Translations under genes and position numbers: made by a program
Shown here: piece by piece, positions 19,616 through 34,600 of the stretch
Layout of the letters: each line of letters begins with the position of its first letter
How positions within the stretch are numbered: position 1 is the first letter of the stretch
DNA from: Gambelia wislizenii
Lineage: Eukaryota > Chordata > Lepidosauria > Squamata > Crotaphytidae
Direction: 5' to 3'
DNA length: 64,000 nt
NCBI GenBank assembly: GCA_030847615.1
Contig: JAUMIR010000005.1
Coordinates: forward strand, 81,006,492-81,070,491
The notes under the pieces: model-generated
The model's database searches: none
What the model was told of the DNA's origin: nothing
The model's input: only the letters and a program-made list of their open reading frames with translations

Positions 19616-22600
19616 CTGCATGTGGATATAAAGTGGAAATTCAATGCCTTCAAGAATTTGCAATGTATATTTTACAAAATTACAGCTTTTTGTGATATAC
19701 TCAAATTGATATTTTGCTAATTTTTTTAAAAAACTGAATCTTTTCAAATGAATATAGACATTTCTATTAATGTGCCCTCCATTTTTACAAGGACTGTTCC
19801 CCTACCCCATTTTATAGTAGTTTTCCATGAGAAGCACTGAGGAACTGAATTAAGCAATCACTTATGAAATCTGTCTGTGAAAGTTCAGCAAGAACACTAG
19901 TGGAAATGGATAGTAATGGAAAACAAGATGGCAGCGAAAGAAAGAGAATACACACATTAGATTTTCCTTGGGGGTTTTTCCAGGCTGTGAGGCCGTGTTC
20001 TGGAATAGTTTCTTTCTGACGTTTCGCCTGCATCTGTGGCCCGCATCTTCAGAGAATGAAGATGCCAGCCACAGATGCAGGCGAAACGTCAAAAAGAAAC
20101 TATTCCAGAACACAGCCTCACAGCCTGGAAAAAAACCAAGGAAAATCTATGGATGCCGGCCGTGAAAACCTTCGACTTCACAATACACACATTAGTTTGT
20201 CCTAGAAATGAAAATGGTAGACTGGTCAACACTCATCAGAGAGTCTGAAAATACAGAAGTTAAAGAGGGAAGTAGGTCATTCTCCCATCTTGAATCAGTT
20301 GTATGTACGTACTTGCAGGCAAGAGATAACGCAAAGAAACAGAAGTATTGAACCTCTGCAAAATCCATCCAAAGCCCAGCAGCAGAAGATTACTACAGTA
20401 GTTATACATACGTGCTGTCTAAAAACCTTAAATGTACCAGATCGTGTCTGATTTTAGAAGCTAAGAAGGGTCAGCCCTGGGTAATACTTGGATGGGAGAT
20501 CAAATACCAGGTGTTGCAGACTATATTTCAGAGGAAGGAACTGGCCAAAACCACCTTTGAGTATTCTTTGCTTAAGAAAACCCTGTGAAATTCATGGGGT
20601 CACCCTAAGTCAACAGATGACTTGAAAACACATATACACATGAACACACATCCATCCATCATCTTTACCTTCATGTAGAAGCAATATTCTTTCCACCAAG
20701 CTGCGGGGAGAAGCTACATCTACAGGTCGTTCAAACTCTGTATTTTTTGCATTTATATCGGCCCCAAAGTCAAGAAGCATGTTTATTATTTCTGTACTGG
20801 ATTGCCTTGCAGCTGCATGTAATGGAGTTTCCAAAAATTTTCCTTTTTGTACATTTGCACCTATAGTTTTGTAACAAAAAAAGTGGTGGTGGGGAATGGC
20901 TATTTAATTGTCACACCCAAATCATAGGCCTAAATCCAATTGTTAGTCTCAACTAGAATAATCTCAAACAATGAGAACTTGACACTTAATGCTGATACCT
21001 TAAGTATTATTATCAAACCCTTTAAATAAAAAGCACAGCCAAGGCTGATTCTTCATGGGGAGTACAAACCCACCAAGAATAAGTCAGACACTATTCCACA
21101 GTGCAGATTAATTGTCAGACTTTGAGGTGTTTTGTTTTTTGTTTTTAATCTGGCTGCCCTTTGGAAAACATCTACCAACATTATCATTGTCCTATCAAGA
21201 TTAAGTTTGTTTATTGGCTCTCATGTAGTCCATTCCTAAACAACATGTTCACATCAAAATGGCACATTATACAAACCTCAACAGGCCAAAAAGGTGAGAG
21301 AGAGGGAGCATAATTCTCCTTAAAAAAAAGAAAGAAAGAAAGAAAGAAAAAGAAAGAGGCCACATTTCTGATGGTGGTAGGGCTTTTGAGGAAACAAAAT
21401 CAAGCAGGAGCTGTATTCAGCCCATAAGCCATGTGTTACCCTGAGAGGGAATTTAAAGAATATTTAATAATAATATATTATTATTATTATTATTATTAAT
21501 AGCTTAGGTACTTTCAACTGTATAGTGTGGATAGTAATGTTGACCTCTGAAGAAAGATGGCAGGAATGGTCACCTTGATGTTTAAAAGATTGTTAACTGG
21601 GTTCAGACTTTAAATGAACATGAAACTGAAGTACTACCGTTTGAAATAAACAATATAATTCATGTAATGCAGATTGGTTATGAATATTGTATTTTTAAAT
21701 CTTTTGTTAAAAATAGATTTTTCCTGTAGGTTTTTAACTAACTGAGTACAAATTAATTGAGTACAAATTAATTGAAGCTTAAACCAAACAAGACAGAAGT
21801 ACTCTTGGTCAGTTATAAGGCAGATCAAGGAATAGGGATTCATTCTGTGCTGGATGGTGTTACTCTCCCCCTTGAAATCTCAGGTTCACGGGTTGGGTGT
21901 ACTCCTACACTCAGATCTGAGCCTAAATTCATAGCACAGCTAAGCAAGTGTGCCAATGGCACCCATTCCTACAAATGTCAGATCTGGCTAAGGTGACTGT
22001 GATGTCATGAGTTTGTATTTGAAAATGTTGTTTGATTTATGGAATGTATATTCAAATATGAGGTAAGGAGCAGTTGGGAGGAGGAAAGGAATGGCATGTT
22101 GAAGTGAATGCTTATTGATGGAATATCTGAGAAGATTTCGTAAGGCTGGTGAATTACAGTTGGGAGTTCAGTTTGAGTGAGATGTTCTGTTAGCATAGGT
22201 TTGAAAGAATGCAGTTTGAGAGGGGTTTGAGTTAGACTAGGGTTGGAATGAGAGAAGGGAGTTTGAATTGAGTTGTTGGTAAGGGTCTGAGTTAGCTTGA
22301 GAGGAGTGTGTGAAAGAGATTGTGGTGTTTTAAATGTAATAAATATTTATTCTGCTTTGCTATTTTAACTTCTGTTAATAAAGATTTGTTTTTGTTTTTA
22401 TACACTTTTGGCCTCTGGAAACACTGTCTATCTGAGAGCTTGGATTCAGACAAGGTGTCTGTCATGGCAGCTTTGAATATGGATGGATGGTATCCATTGT
22501 AGATATAAGTTCTCATATTATTTTGAGGGCATTTAGACAGTTCCCACAGTGGGTGTCACACAGACGGGACAGGAGGAAGTCCTTACATTGTAACAAAGGT

Positions 22601-25600
22601 GGGGAAAGCCTTCACTCCTGGTAACTGCAGTGAGCATTGTGGAAGTCTTCACATTTAGTGTGTTAAAAGGTGGAAACCCCATATTTAGCCACAGTGGTGG
22701 GAATTGCCTGAGAGGAATTTTCACAGTTGATGGCACTGGTGGGATTGCCTGAGTGGAATACCTCACAATTGGTGGTAGAGTAGTGGAATATAAACTGAAA
22801 ACCCACAATGGCACGTGCTTTGATTATATCCCATTTGGGTTACTGTATCAAACTTTACATGGGTCTGCCTTTGGAAACTGTTTGGAAACTTCAGCAGTTA
22901 CAAAATGTTGACCAGGGCTGATCATAAAACTCCCCTGTTGAAACAGCTTCACTAGCTACTAGTCTGTTTCTGGGCAGAATTAAAAGTATTGCTTATGACA
23001 TTTAAAGTCTTATATGGCATGAGTTCACATTACTTAAAAGACTGTATCTCCCTATATGAGTCAGCCTGAGTTTTAAGATCTTCAGGGGAGGGTTTTCTCT
23101 CAATCTCACATTTGGTAAAGACATATGAGAGAGCCTTTACAGTGGCTGCTTTGTGGCTGTGGGAGTCCCTTCCATGGGAGGTCTGGTTGGCTCCTTCTTT
23201 GCTTTCTTTCTGTGGGAAGGCACAGACCATTTTATGAATATTAAGGGAGGCCTTTGATTCTTAAATCATGTGGTAGAAGGATGTTTGAAAGTGGTGTGCT
23301 GTGTTATCTTCCATCTATTAAATTATGCTTTAAATGTGTTTTAAACATGTGCTTTTTAATATAATTGCTTGTTTAATTTTTTTTTTAGCTTTTGCAATTT
23401 TTTTAGCTGAATTTTGTTTAAAATTATTGTAAGCCATGTTGGGTTCCATGTTGGGAGATAAGCTGGTATAAATTAAATAAATAAAAATAAATACATTAAC
23501 CACTTCTGACCTGGACCAGATGAGTTAAAAAGATAAGAAAACTGAAAGATTTGGGGAGTGGGGAGTAAGAGCCAGTGTGAAGTAGTGGTTTGAATGTTGG
23601 ACTACAACTGTGGAGAACAGGGTTTGAATCTCCACTCAGCCATGGAAACCCATTGGGTGACCTTGGGCAAGTCACATTCTCTCACCTTCAGAAAAAAAGC
23701 AAAGGCAACTCCACTCTGAACAAATCTTGCCAAGAAAACCCATGGTAGATTTGCTTTAGAGTATACAACAACAACTGCACTATTGGAAAAAAAACTCTTG
23801 GATGCTCAAAGACTTGGGCTGAGCAAATAAAGTGATCAGCGGAATAGTGTCAAGGTTACTGAAGTGAAAAACTAATTTGGTTTAAAAAGCAAGCAAAGTT
23901 AGTGAATAGGGAGCATTTAAACATACCTGAATAGAGAAGCTTGCGGACACATTGTTTCTGCTGTGAAATACAAGCCACATATAGTGGGGTTCCAAGGTGA
24001 GGAATATCTTGGTCAACATCTATGCCCCAAGAGATCAGCAGTTCTAGACAGCCACTATGGCCTAGCCAAAAGAGATGTAATTAAATTCCCAAACTAGAAA
24101 TTACATTTATTTAAAGCATTTATATCCCACCCTTTTGCCAAAAAGGCTTCCAAAGCAGCTTACAAAATGTGTAGTATGACAACCCATGCCCTCAGGGCTT
24201 ATAATCTAAATTTAAGATATGACACACAAAGAATAAGGGGTGGGGAGAGAGGAAAGATTTTCAATGCCTCATACAATTCTTAATCCATTCTGTTTTCCTC
24301 ATTCATACCTCTGCTGGCTGCTTCATGAGTTGGAGAAGGAAGACATGTCTCCCACTGAGCTTTGGCCCCAAATGCCAACAGAAGCTCTACACAAGAAGCA
24401 CTTCCTCTTGAGCAAGCATTGAACAGAGGTGTCATTCCATCAATCGTTGTAGCATTCACCTAAAACAATGGCTATGTCTATGAGTAGGAACACAGTACTT
24501 GTTTAAACATTTCCCATGTAAAAAGATGATATGTAAACATTCTGCCCTGTTATCTTTTAAAAGCCTCTGTTGCTGAGAAAGTGCGATATAACAATGCAAT
24601 GTCTGCCAAAATGGCTTGCAGCAAAGCACAACCAGAACTATTGCTTGAATAAGTCATTGTATGTACCAAGAAGAGCCATGGGCAAAATCTCAGAAATTAA
24701 AAAACTCCGTGTGACATTGCCACCCCTCCAGCTGGTCCCACAGATCCTAGTCCTGGCTGCCTCACACTATCACCTCGTCCTAGGGTCCCCTCTTAAATCC
24801 CTTTTTGGATCTGGGGCTGGCCCTCTAGGTGTCCTTTTTGTGGACAAGTTTAGCTAAAAGTATTTCTCCTGATGGTAAATTGGCCAACCCTTATTCCAGA
24901 GTGAATAAAACCAGTTCGAGTCAGTGTGAACAATTTAACAAACCAGTTCAGATTATTTATTTTAGCCAAGTGATAACCAAAGGACCTAGACCTGAACAGA
25001 AAGTAGGCTGCCTCATTTTAGAAAAGCAGACTTTGATCAAGAGAGGAAAACATACTCTAGCTGAGAGGCAAAGATTTAGCCTTGAGGTTGTAGACTGGCA
25101 TTCCTTTCCCTGGGAACTGAAAGGAGTGAAGCTGTAATAGATAATATATCTTTGAGGTGTGAACAGACAATAGATGAATTCTGTTTTGTTGTGCCTAAGC
25201 AAAAGAACAACAACATAATTTTATGTGACTCAGTAAGCAAAGCTTGAGCAACCAATTAAGAGTTAGTAGGCATGCAGTGTCCACAAGCTCAGGCCATGGG
25301 TTGTATGTAAAATGATGTCATAGATAGAACTGTGAAATGTATAAAAGTTTTGTGCTCATCAGAAACGGTGAGAACATGTGTTTTGCTGACCCAGCCTTGT
25401 CTCTTACAAGGTTTAATAAAGTGTCTGAAAGAATCTCTCTCTCAGCGTGTGAGTTGGGACATTAGCACTCTGGGCACGAATCCTCACTCTGAGGGGGCCT
25501 GTCTGGATTCATCTTGAACAACTTTCAGGATTTTGTATTAATTATATATTAATATCAATATTTCAAACAAACGGTATCAGACCTTGCCTCCACTTAATTC

Positions 25601-28600
25601 ATACACCCCGTATACATTCAGTCCCACTAACTCTCGCAACTGACTCATCCAACTGACTCTCTCAACAGTCAACTCTCAGCTGTCATTCCCAACTGACATT
25701 CTCACAGACGCTCACACTCACAGAAGTCCCTCCCTCCCATCACAGCATTCTCTGCTGGGATTGGCTGCCCTCTGTCCTTCCAAGCACAGCTTCACACCCA
25801 TTCATCCAAGCATATCTCAACCACATAGTTTGCAAGGTGGCTCTTCACACTCTGCTATTGTGCAGAAGATGACAACAGAGAGAAAGACGTAGGGCAGGAA
25901 CTTGTGTACCATCTTGACAAGGTATTCAAGAAATGAAGGCACTTACACTGAAAGTAGAAACTACGCAGCTAACGTTTTGCACCCCTAAAGTGCTCAGAAT
26001 CTTTAGATTAGTGAACTTTCCTTATATCAGCGGTTAATTCTGGATTTATCATTACTTTATTGTTTTATGGCTTTATGATTTTACATATTGTTCACTTGGG
26101 AAGGTCTGCTCTAACAGATGGCTTATAAATCTTTTAAGTAAATTGAATATGTTACTCTTGAGTCAGAGCTTGGAAATGTTAGCATTAGTGCTAATTTCTT
26201 AAAATTAAATTGTTAAGAACTTTAAGTTGCCAGTGTTAAAACATTAAGGAAGCAATAAAATCAATCTGTTAATTATTTTGTTATATCATTACATTAAATT
26301 TCCTAGAAATGATCAGTAACAAATTATAGTAGAAAAGAAATACTCAAAAATAATGTCATTGGCATTTAAACTATTAAAGAACTGTTGAAAATTTTAGCAA
26401 GTCTGGGTAACTAATTACTTTTTAATGATTTTTTTCCAAGTTCTCTCCTAATTACTGTTGTAAAGCATCATTTGAGTCAGTGTGGTATAGTGTTTGGGTG
26501 TTGGATTAGAACTCCAAAAGACCAAAGGTTCAGCCACAGAAGCCCACTAGGTAAACACAGGCAAGTCATACTCTCTTAACCTTAAAGGAAAGCAATGACA
26601 AACCTCTTCTGAATAAATGTTGCAAGTAAAATCCTACAACAGGGTCACCATAAATCAGAGAGCTTGTCTAAACTGGTGGGAAACCCTGAACCTACCTCAG
26701 CCGTGGTGGATTTCTTTGATCCATAAATGCCACACTCACCAGGGCTTGTCCAATGGGAGACTGGAGTATCCTGCCACACTGTAACTCATGTCAATGTAAA
26801 AGGGTGGTCCTATGCTGATCACATGTCCTTTACGTCACATTATTGATGCCCAAACAGCTGTGGCTGCTCTATATTTTCCCCATTCACTTGTGCATTCAAA
26901 TATACATTGTCCCAGAGTACTGTATTACTGGATAAGCTGAGATATGCTTATATAGATATTCACACAATCTATTAAAAAAAAAAAAGCCTGTACACTGGCA
27001 GAATGGAGTCCTGTCCACCAGAAGCCCTACCCCCGGCTTAGTACCAAAGCCATTCTATGGCTGCTGCATGGCCAATAACCTGGGGTTTCCCCTGAAATGT
27101 AGAGCAAATCACAAATCTTTTCAACCCGGATTTTCCTGCGAAAGCTCCAATGAATCTGTGAATCATCAAGGACATTGTGTGGCAACTGAGCAGCAGATTC
27201 CAGAATAAGTGTGGGGTTTGTTTTCGGCCAGTGTAGACAAACCCAGTGTCAGCTTGAAGACATATAAGAGTAACAACAGTCTTCTAACAATATAGGTCAG
27301 CGTAACATGTTACTCCAGGGTTCCCAAATATCCACTGACTCCTTAGTGTTTTCCAGACACAATTCAAGTTGTTACCAACGCAGGTGGTATAGGATAAAAT
27401 AATACTTACATTTGCTCCTGCTTCAAGAAGGAGTCTAGCACATCCCACGTGATCTCCTAGGCATGCTTCATGCAGTGGAGTCACTTGATCGATGGTTAGA
27501 GCATCTACATTATATCCCTAAATGCAACAAAATAAATAGATAGATGCTCCTTAAAGCTATTCAGCCTCTTATTTAAAAATCTGCTTTACCTAACAATTAC
27601 AAAAACAAATATTTTATGCAATATATATACAACAAGCATGCTTAATTGTCATTTGAAAGCAATGCTAGCAGAGGGTGGGATATCCATGCTTCAAGTATGT
27701 TATTTTTTTACCTGTGCAATTAAAGTTTTTAGAGAAAGGAGGCGTCCTTGACTTGCTGCTTCATGCAATGGCGAACGATCTGCCCAAGAACCTATGGAAC
27801 AATGCAAAAATATAGTTTAAACTACATGAACATTTTTTTCATTAATATAAAATAATTGGTGAAAAGAGTACATGTAAAGATCACAAAGATCTTTATTTAC
27901 AATGTCCTTATTAAGTATAAATTTCATCCCTTGGTGGTACACTAAATTAATTATTTTATAAATGCAGAAAGAGATGGCAAAGTCTGGATTTTTCAGCCTC
28001 CAGAAAGTACCAAGGTAGAAAACTGCCCCCTGTGCCCACTGCTGTTTCCCATCCCTTGTGTGGGTCTGACTTTAACAAGATTGGTGGTGTTTAGATAACA
28101 GAAAAGTTTGAGAAGTTAACATTAGAAGTGTTACCCAAATAAGTGGGGGGTCCATGGGAAACCCACTAGTGATGCCAAATCTCAGTTATTAATTGGGGGA
28201 ATTATTACCGCAAATGGGTGGCTGTGAAAGGTCAGATAACTTCCAGGATCTTGTGCACCTGTGTATACCAGTAGTAACTGCAGATACTTCAAGTTAAAGT
28301 CAAATAAAATGTTTTTAATTGAAAAATAACAGGGAAGCATTCCCACATGCACACACACTCACAAGAACCACACAAGTCTAAGAAAGAGTTAAGGCAGAAA
28401 GTTGGACAGAGGAATAGATTCAGGAAATATGGGTGATAATTACCAGTTCTGAAGAGCAGAGTTTCAGGCAGCAAAAAAGACTCAGACTTGGAACTGAGGG
28501 TGGCGCAGTGATCCAGCACTGTGATGGTGTCTAACTTTGGCACCCTAGGCTATTATTTGGGGCTAATATTTATACCCTATTTTTTGTCCTAAAGGGGTAT

Positions 28601-31600
28601 TTGAGCTTTGAAACAAAGCTTAGATGGGTTTCCCAATGTTAAACCAAGGAAACTACAAATTTGCTAATGATTGCTAATGGCTGAGAAATTAGAGTTGTTG
28701 GGTTTATGACAAGCTCCTTATTGTGGGATGGGAAATGTGTGAGGAAAGGCTTTTCTGGGATAATGGGAGTTTTGATCACTGTTTGTTTGTGATAGATGAT
28801 TCATTGCCAATGTTTCCAAGAGGGGATTAGCACATACCTCGGCGATGGCTTTGTTTACTAGCTTAATCCTATCTTGGGAATGTTGGTTGGTAATTTTCCA
28901 TGACACCTTTGTTAGGTCCTATTGACTTTCACCTTACCCCACTTCTGGTCCACCCTGATCTACCAGACCTTGTGAAGTATCTAATTATTGCCAATTTATG
29001 AAATATTATAGGGAGGGGGCGTAAGCTATTACGAGCCCTGCTGGATCAGACCAAAGGACTATATAGTCTAGCATTCTGTTCTCACAGGGACCAATCAGAT
29101 GCCTATGGGAACCTTGGAGGCAAGACAAGTGTGCAATTACACCCTCCCACATGTGATCCCAATGACAAGCATTCAGAACCACAAAGCCTCTGATTCAGAG
29201 GCCTGACAAACTTGATAACTGTCCAGTGGATTGAACAGGATTCCTCTGGAGCAACTGAGGTAGAAATTTCTCCCAAATCCATTTTTAGCTTTTGCTTGGA
29301 GATGGGATCAGGGTGCCTTTAAAAATCTGAGGCAATGTTTTCAAAAGTCAGAAACAACCTCAAAGATTAGTGGCTGCTGTTTACAACTACCTTGATGCAT
29401 TCTCACTGCAGAGAATTCAACACCCTCTTCTGCCAATTTGTTTTGCAGCCAACTGCATTGGGAAGGTGTACCAAGCATATAAAGTACCTTATTAACATTT
29501 TTGAGGCACTCTGAAATGATACCAATATTACATATTTTGTTGAAAATAGGACATGCTCATCAATGCTGGAAAGGTTATTTTACCTGATACAAATCAGCTT
29601 CATCTTCATCTATGCCACCTTTGATATGTACTCCTGTGATACCTATTCATGTGTTCACTTCAGCTACTTTAAAAAAAAGCCTGCTAATATTACCGCAGTG
29701 GCACAACATGTGATTCTCTCCTGTTGCCAAAACAATCCAAGCCTTACCTTGCACTAAGCCTCCCATTCAGTGTCCACATCAATGCATATATTCTCAAATT
29801 TTATAAATGAAAATAGAAAAAGAAGTACCAGGTTGATTATCCCTTATCTGAAATACTTGGGACCAGAAGTGTTCTGTATTTCAGATTTTGGAATACATGC
29901 ATATACATAATGAGATATCTTAAAAATGGGACCTAAGTCCAAACACAATTTAGTTGTCATATACACCTTATACACATAGCCTGAAGGTAATTTTATACAC
30001 AATACTTTAAATAATTTTGTGCATGAAACAAAGTTTGTGTACATTGAACCATCAGAAAGCAAAGGTGTCACTATCTCAGCCACTCATGTGGACAAATTTT
30101 GGATTTTTGGAATTCTGGATAAGGGAGACTCAGCCTGTACTCACACACCTAATATTACACAGGCACACACACTCCCATTATCTTCCTACCCCATTTTCAA
30201 TCACTCAAGGCAACTGTACACATGCTGTATGCTGTATTCATTTACGCAACACAATCTGAACAGCACAAAGAAGAATATACTTACAAACTGAATGTGCATT
30301 TTCCTTTTAAAAATATCCAGGTTGTTCTTATTAAGAAATGTTTAATCTTAAAACAGTCCATTTCTTTACAGTAACATATCTACTGTCTATAGTACTGTAA
30401 CCGGTTTTGGAGAGAGTCATATACTTGCATTTTCTGTCTGTATCTATGTATTTAGCCTGGTGGTTATGCATGACAGGGCTTTCTCTGTACAGCACCTCCC
30501 AAAGAGATCAGTCTGGCTTCTTTCCTTCTGAGTTTCCAGTTGGCAGCTCCAATGGTGCTATTTCAATTGGCCTTTCATCCTTAAAACCTGGCTGCTTTAA
30601 AGCATTTTTTAAAAACTGTCTATGCTTTTTGAATTATGTTTTACAGAGATGTTTTAAAATGTGTTTTAGTGATGTATTTACTGTTTTAAATGTTTTTATC
30701 CATTGGGGGCCCTGGTGGGCTGAAAGATAATAAACAAATGCCTAAAATAAAATAAAGTAAACACACACACACACATTGCATCCAGAATGATTGAGTTGGA
30801 AGGAAACTCACTGACAATTTAGTTTGGGGTGGGCAGCTGTTGTTAGACTACAGCGCCTCCAGTTGTTGTTAGCCTACAATTCCTGCCAGCATTTCCAGTG
30901 GTGACAGATGTTGGCAGCTGCTGTGCAGCAACATCTGGACGGTCACACTTTCCAAATGTGTGATTTTATCCAAATCCCTGCACAAAGCAGACTTTGCAGT
31001 ATAGCATCCCTGACAAAATATGTGGACCAGATGAGAAGCACTCACCCCAACCATGGTAAGATTTAACTTCTAGTGACGAGGAGAAAGTAACAGAAACTAA
31101 ACAACTCTTTTAGAAAGTCATTCCACAATGGGGATGGATGGGTGGGGAGTGGACATTGTGATTTCTCAGGACAAGTAATAATAACCAGGAACAGTTGCAA
31201 TGTATGACTGTGGAACTAAGCAATATGCCACTACAGGTACTGACTGCTCAGTTATGCGATTGTTAATTGTTGGCAGAGTTGTAGTAATATTACTGTACTT
31301 TGGGTATATTAATTTTTAGGAAATTCTTGCACTTTTGCAAAGGGATTATTGTGTTCTTGCAGAGGTATATGGAAGCTTTGCCATTAACTTTAATGGAGAT
31401 ATAACCAGATTCCAAACCATCCTGGATATCTTAAATAACATTTTAAAGGTAGTTTGAAAGAAATATCCTCTATTCAAAAATATTAAGCTATTCTCGCCTT
31501 GTGATTCTTTTCTCTCTGGCTGAAATGGAAAGTGCTACTGACTATATTTAGACTCTGCATTCCAGGCCATCTGGTATCTAATGTACTAGGAACAGAGCCT

Positions 31601-34600
31601 ACAGTTCTGTGAATACTGCAGAGAGAAACCTAAAACAGAACAATAAGCAGGCAAGCACAAGGAATAATTTAAAAACTGCATACAGTACCTAAATCTCCAT
31701 CTCCCCATGGTGTTTCCAGCCAATCGCAATTATAAATCCTGCTCATTTTAAATAAAAAACAAACAAACCTATCCTCTTTAACTGATGCCTGTTAATAGAC
31801 TTCAGCCATTTTTAGAAAGAGCTCATTATAATATGAGCTTTAACCTGCAGGGGTTTTGCAGTAAACAGATGTCCAAAGCCCCGAGTTTAGGTGCTCTGCA
31901 GGAATACTAGAAGCAACAATGCATAGTTTAAGAATTTTTTTTTTTAAAAAAATAAACAATATGTTCTCATGAACAGACGTTTTGTGCTGAGCTCTGGATG
32001 AAAAATCAGTCATCTGCTACAAATTTGTTGTGTGGCTTTCAGAAAGATTTTTAACCTCAGTTTCTCATTTGTACAACAGGAGCAGTAACCTGCCTCCCAT
32101 TATTGTTGTGAGAGAGCAAATGTAACAAATGGTGCATATCCTTTTTGCAAGTCAAAAGTGTAGTAAAAATTATTGCATGGTCATGCCATGAAGACATAGG
32201 ATACATTTATCTGAAAATAACAAAATGTAATAAAGATAAAGAGCACTGTGAAGTTGAAGGCTTTCACAGCCAGCATCCATAGCTTTTCCTTGGTGTTTTT
32301 TCCAGGCTGTGAGGCCATGTTCTGGAAGAGTTTATTTCTGACGTTTCGCCTACATCTGTAGCTGACATCTTTAGAGAATGGTTGGTGGTCCATTAGCCAA
32401 ACAGACACTAATCCTCCTTGCATATCTCCACCCAGAAACCAGCCATTCAAATACACAAATGTACGGTACATATCCTCCCCAACAGGGGTTCACAGTATAT
32501 AACCCCCCCCCCACACACACACACTCCTACCCAACCATTCTCCGAAGATGCCAGCCACAGATACAGGTGAAACATCAGAAATAAACTCTTCCAGAACATG
32601 GCCTCATAGCCCGGAAAAAAACAAGGAAAATCTATAAAGAGCACTATTAATTTTACAAAAATTCTGGGCATTGTTTATGGTAACAAGATAAATGGATCAT
32701 CTCAATATCTTTATGATCACAAGCCATACTTTTTTTTTTCACTGTTCAACATGGCAACCTGTGTAGTCTTTGGGGACTACCACCTTAACTGTGAAACACA
32801 GGGCGAGACTCCACAAAAATTACAAAAAACCTGGCTGAGGTAGAACTCTTACTTAGAAGGGAGCATTGGAGAAAAAAAGTTTAAGCCTCCAATAAATATT
32901 TCCCATATCTCTGTCTCAAAGCAAATATTGGCCACGTGGCCAAGGGAAAAAAAAATATTTACTTTACTGTGAGCCCATTTTATCTGCTGGGGTTTGGCTG
33001 CAGGACCCCATGTGGATACCAAAACCTATTGATGCTCAAGTTCCATTATATACAATGGCACAATAAAATGGTGTTCCTTATATAAAATGGCAAAATCACA
33101 GTTTACTTTAGGGAATATATTTTTGGGGGAATATTTTCAAGCCATGGATGGTGGAATCCGTGGATACAGAATCCGTGGATACAGAGGGATGACTTTACTT
33201 CTATTGCACACAATGGAGAAGGTAATACCGACATTTGAAATCTACTGTCATTGGAAAAATATTGCGAGAGAAGGATTAAATCCCACTTCCCCAGTACTAC
33301 TGTTCCTAACAGAATTATCGTTCTCCCATCTAGTGTTTTAAAGAAACTGTAGGAATATTGTGTGGTCTCATGTAATTTATGAGCTAGTGTGGTGTAGTGG
33401 ATTGAATGTTGGGCTAGTGCTATTGGAGAGCAGGTTTCAAATCCCCACTCAGCCATGGAAACCCACTGGGTGACCTTCGGCAAACCACACTCTCTGAGCC
33501 TCAGAGGAAGGCAATGGCAAGCCCTCTCTGAACAAACCTTGCTGAGAAAACATTGTGATCGGTTCACCTTAGGGTTGCCATAAGTTGAAAATGACTTGAA
33601 GGCACACAGCAACAATAAACAACAAAACTCATGTAGTTTGACTCTAAGAGAGTGAACTCTCCTGGAGCCAATCAATGAAATCATAGAAAAGCACCTCTTT
33701 TATAATCAATACCCAATCAGATTCTCATCTATATCTAATCTAATCTCCTCCAAAGATCTATAGGACATGATGTAACAAAATGGCATTGTTATAATATACA
33801 CAACAATCCTTGTTTAAATTTATTTTTAGGGAACTCTTTGAATTATTCCTCCTCATTTTACCAGACATGTTACAGTAGTTTCATCTACTCTGTGAAGTAT
33901 TGCAAGAATATGAGTAAAACTTAATGGATATAAAAGTGGGACAAGTTTGGCTCATGCGTTTAGAGTAGCCATAGGCCACATATAAAACCGTTGGCCCTTT
34001 CACACATACCCCCCCTCCAAAAAAAACCCTGTGCCTCAGGAATCCTGGGTGCATTTTGCCTTTTGAAGGCTATCCCACTGTGGCCTGTTTCAAGCCTGAA
34101 ATAGCTTTTCTCTTACATACTGGAGAAGACCATCTGCTCCCTACCTGTTTTAAATAGAGCCCATTTCTGCCTTGAAACAGGTTTGGGAGGGCTCAAAATA
34201 ATCTCTGGCTTTTCTTCGCAAACGAAGATTCAGGAAGGACTCATCCCGCGCTTTCTGCAAGCAGGCTGATGACTAAAAAGGCCAATCCGAGATAAACAAG
34301 TCCGGTTGCAAAAAGCACAGCAGAAGATCTCCTTGGGTGATATTTTTGGGTTGTGATTCTTTCTGCGTTGTCGTTTCTCTTCAAGACTTGTTCGGCGTGA
34401 GTTCTCAAATAAGGCTGCAGCATTGTGGATAGTGCGTCTCCATGCCTCCCGATGTGAGGCCAGGGCGGACCACTGTTGGTGATCAATTTGGCCGAGCCTG
34501 AGATGTTGTTTCAGGGAGTCTTTGTATCGCTTTTTTGGAGCACCCCTCTTACGCTGACCTGTGGCGAGTTCACCGTAGAGTAGTATTTTTGGGAGGCGAT

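Noticed and set aside
20417..20630. Possible 5S rRNA gene
   Set aside because: Only an internal part of 5S is recognisable, with many substitutions and a SINE tail; the other two copies have the same chimeric structure.
33383..33620. Possible tRNA gene (A and B boxes present)
   Set aside because: There is no cloverleaf or anticodon arm of normal length. The boxes belong to a SINE head repeated many times.
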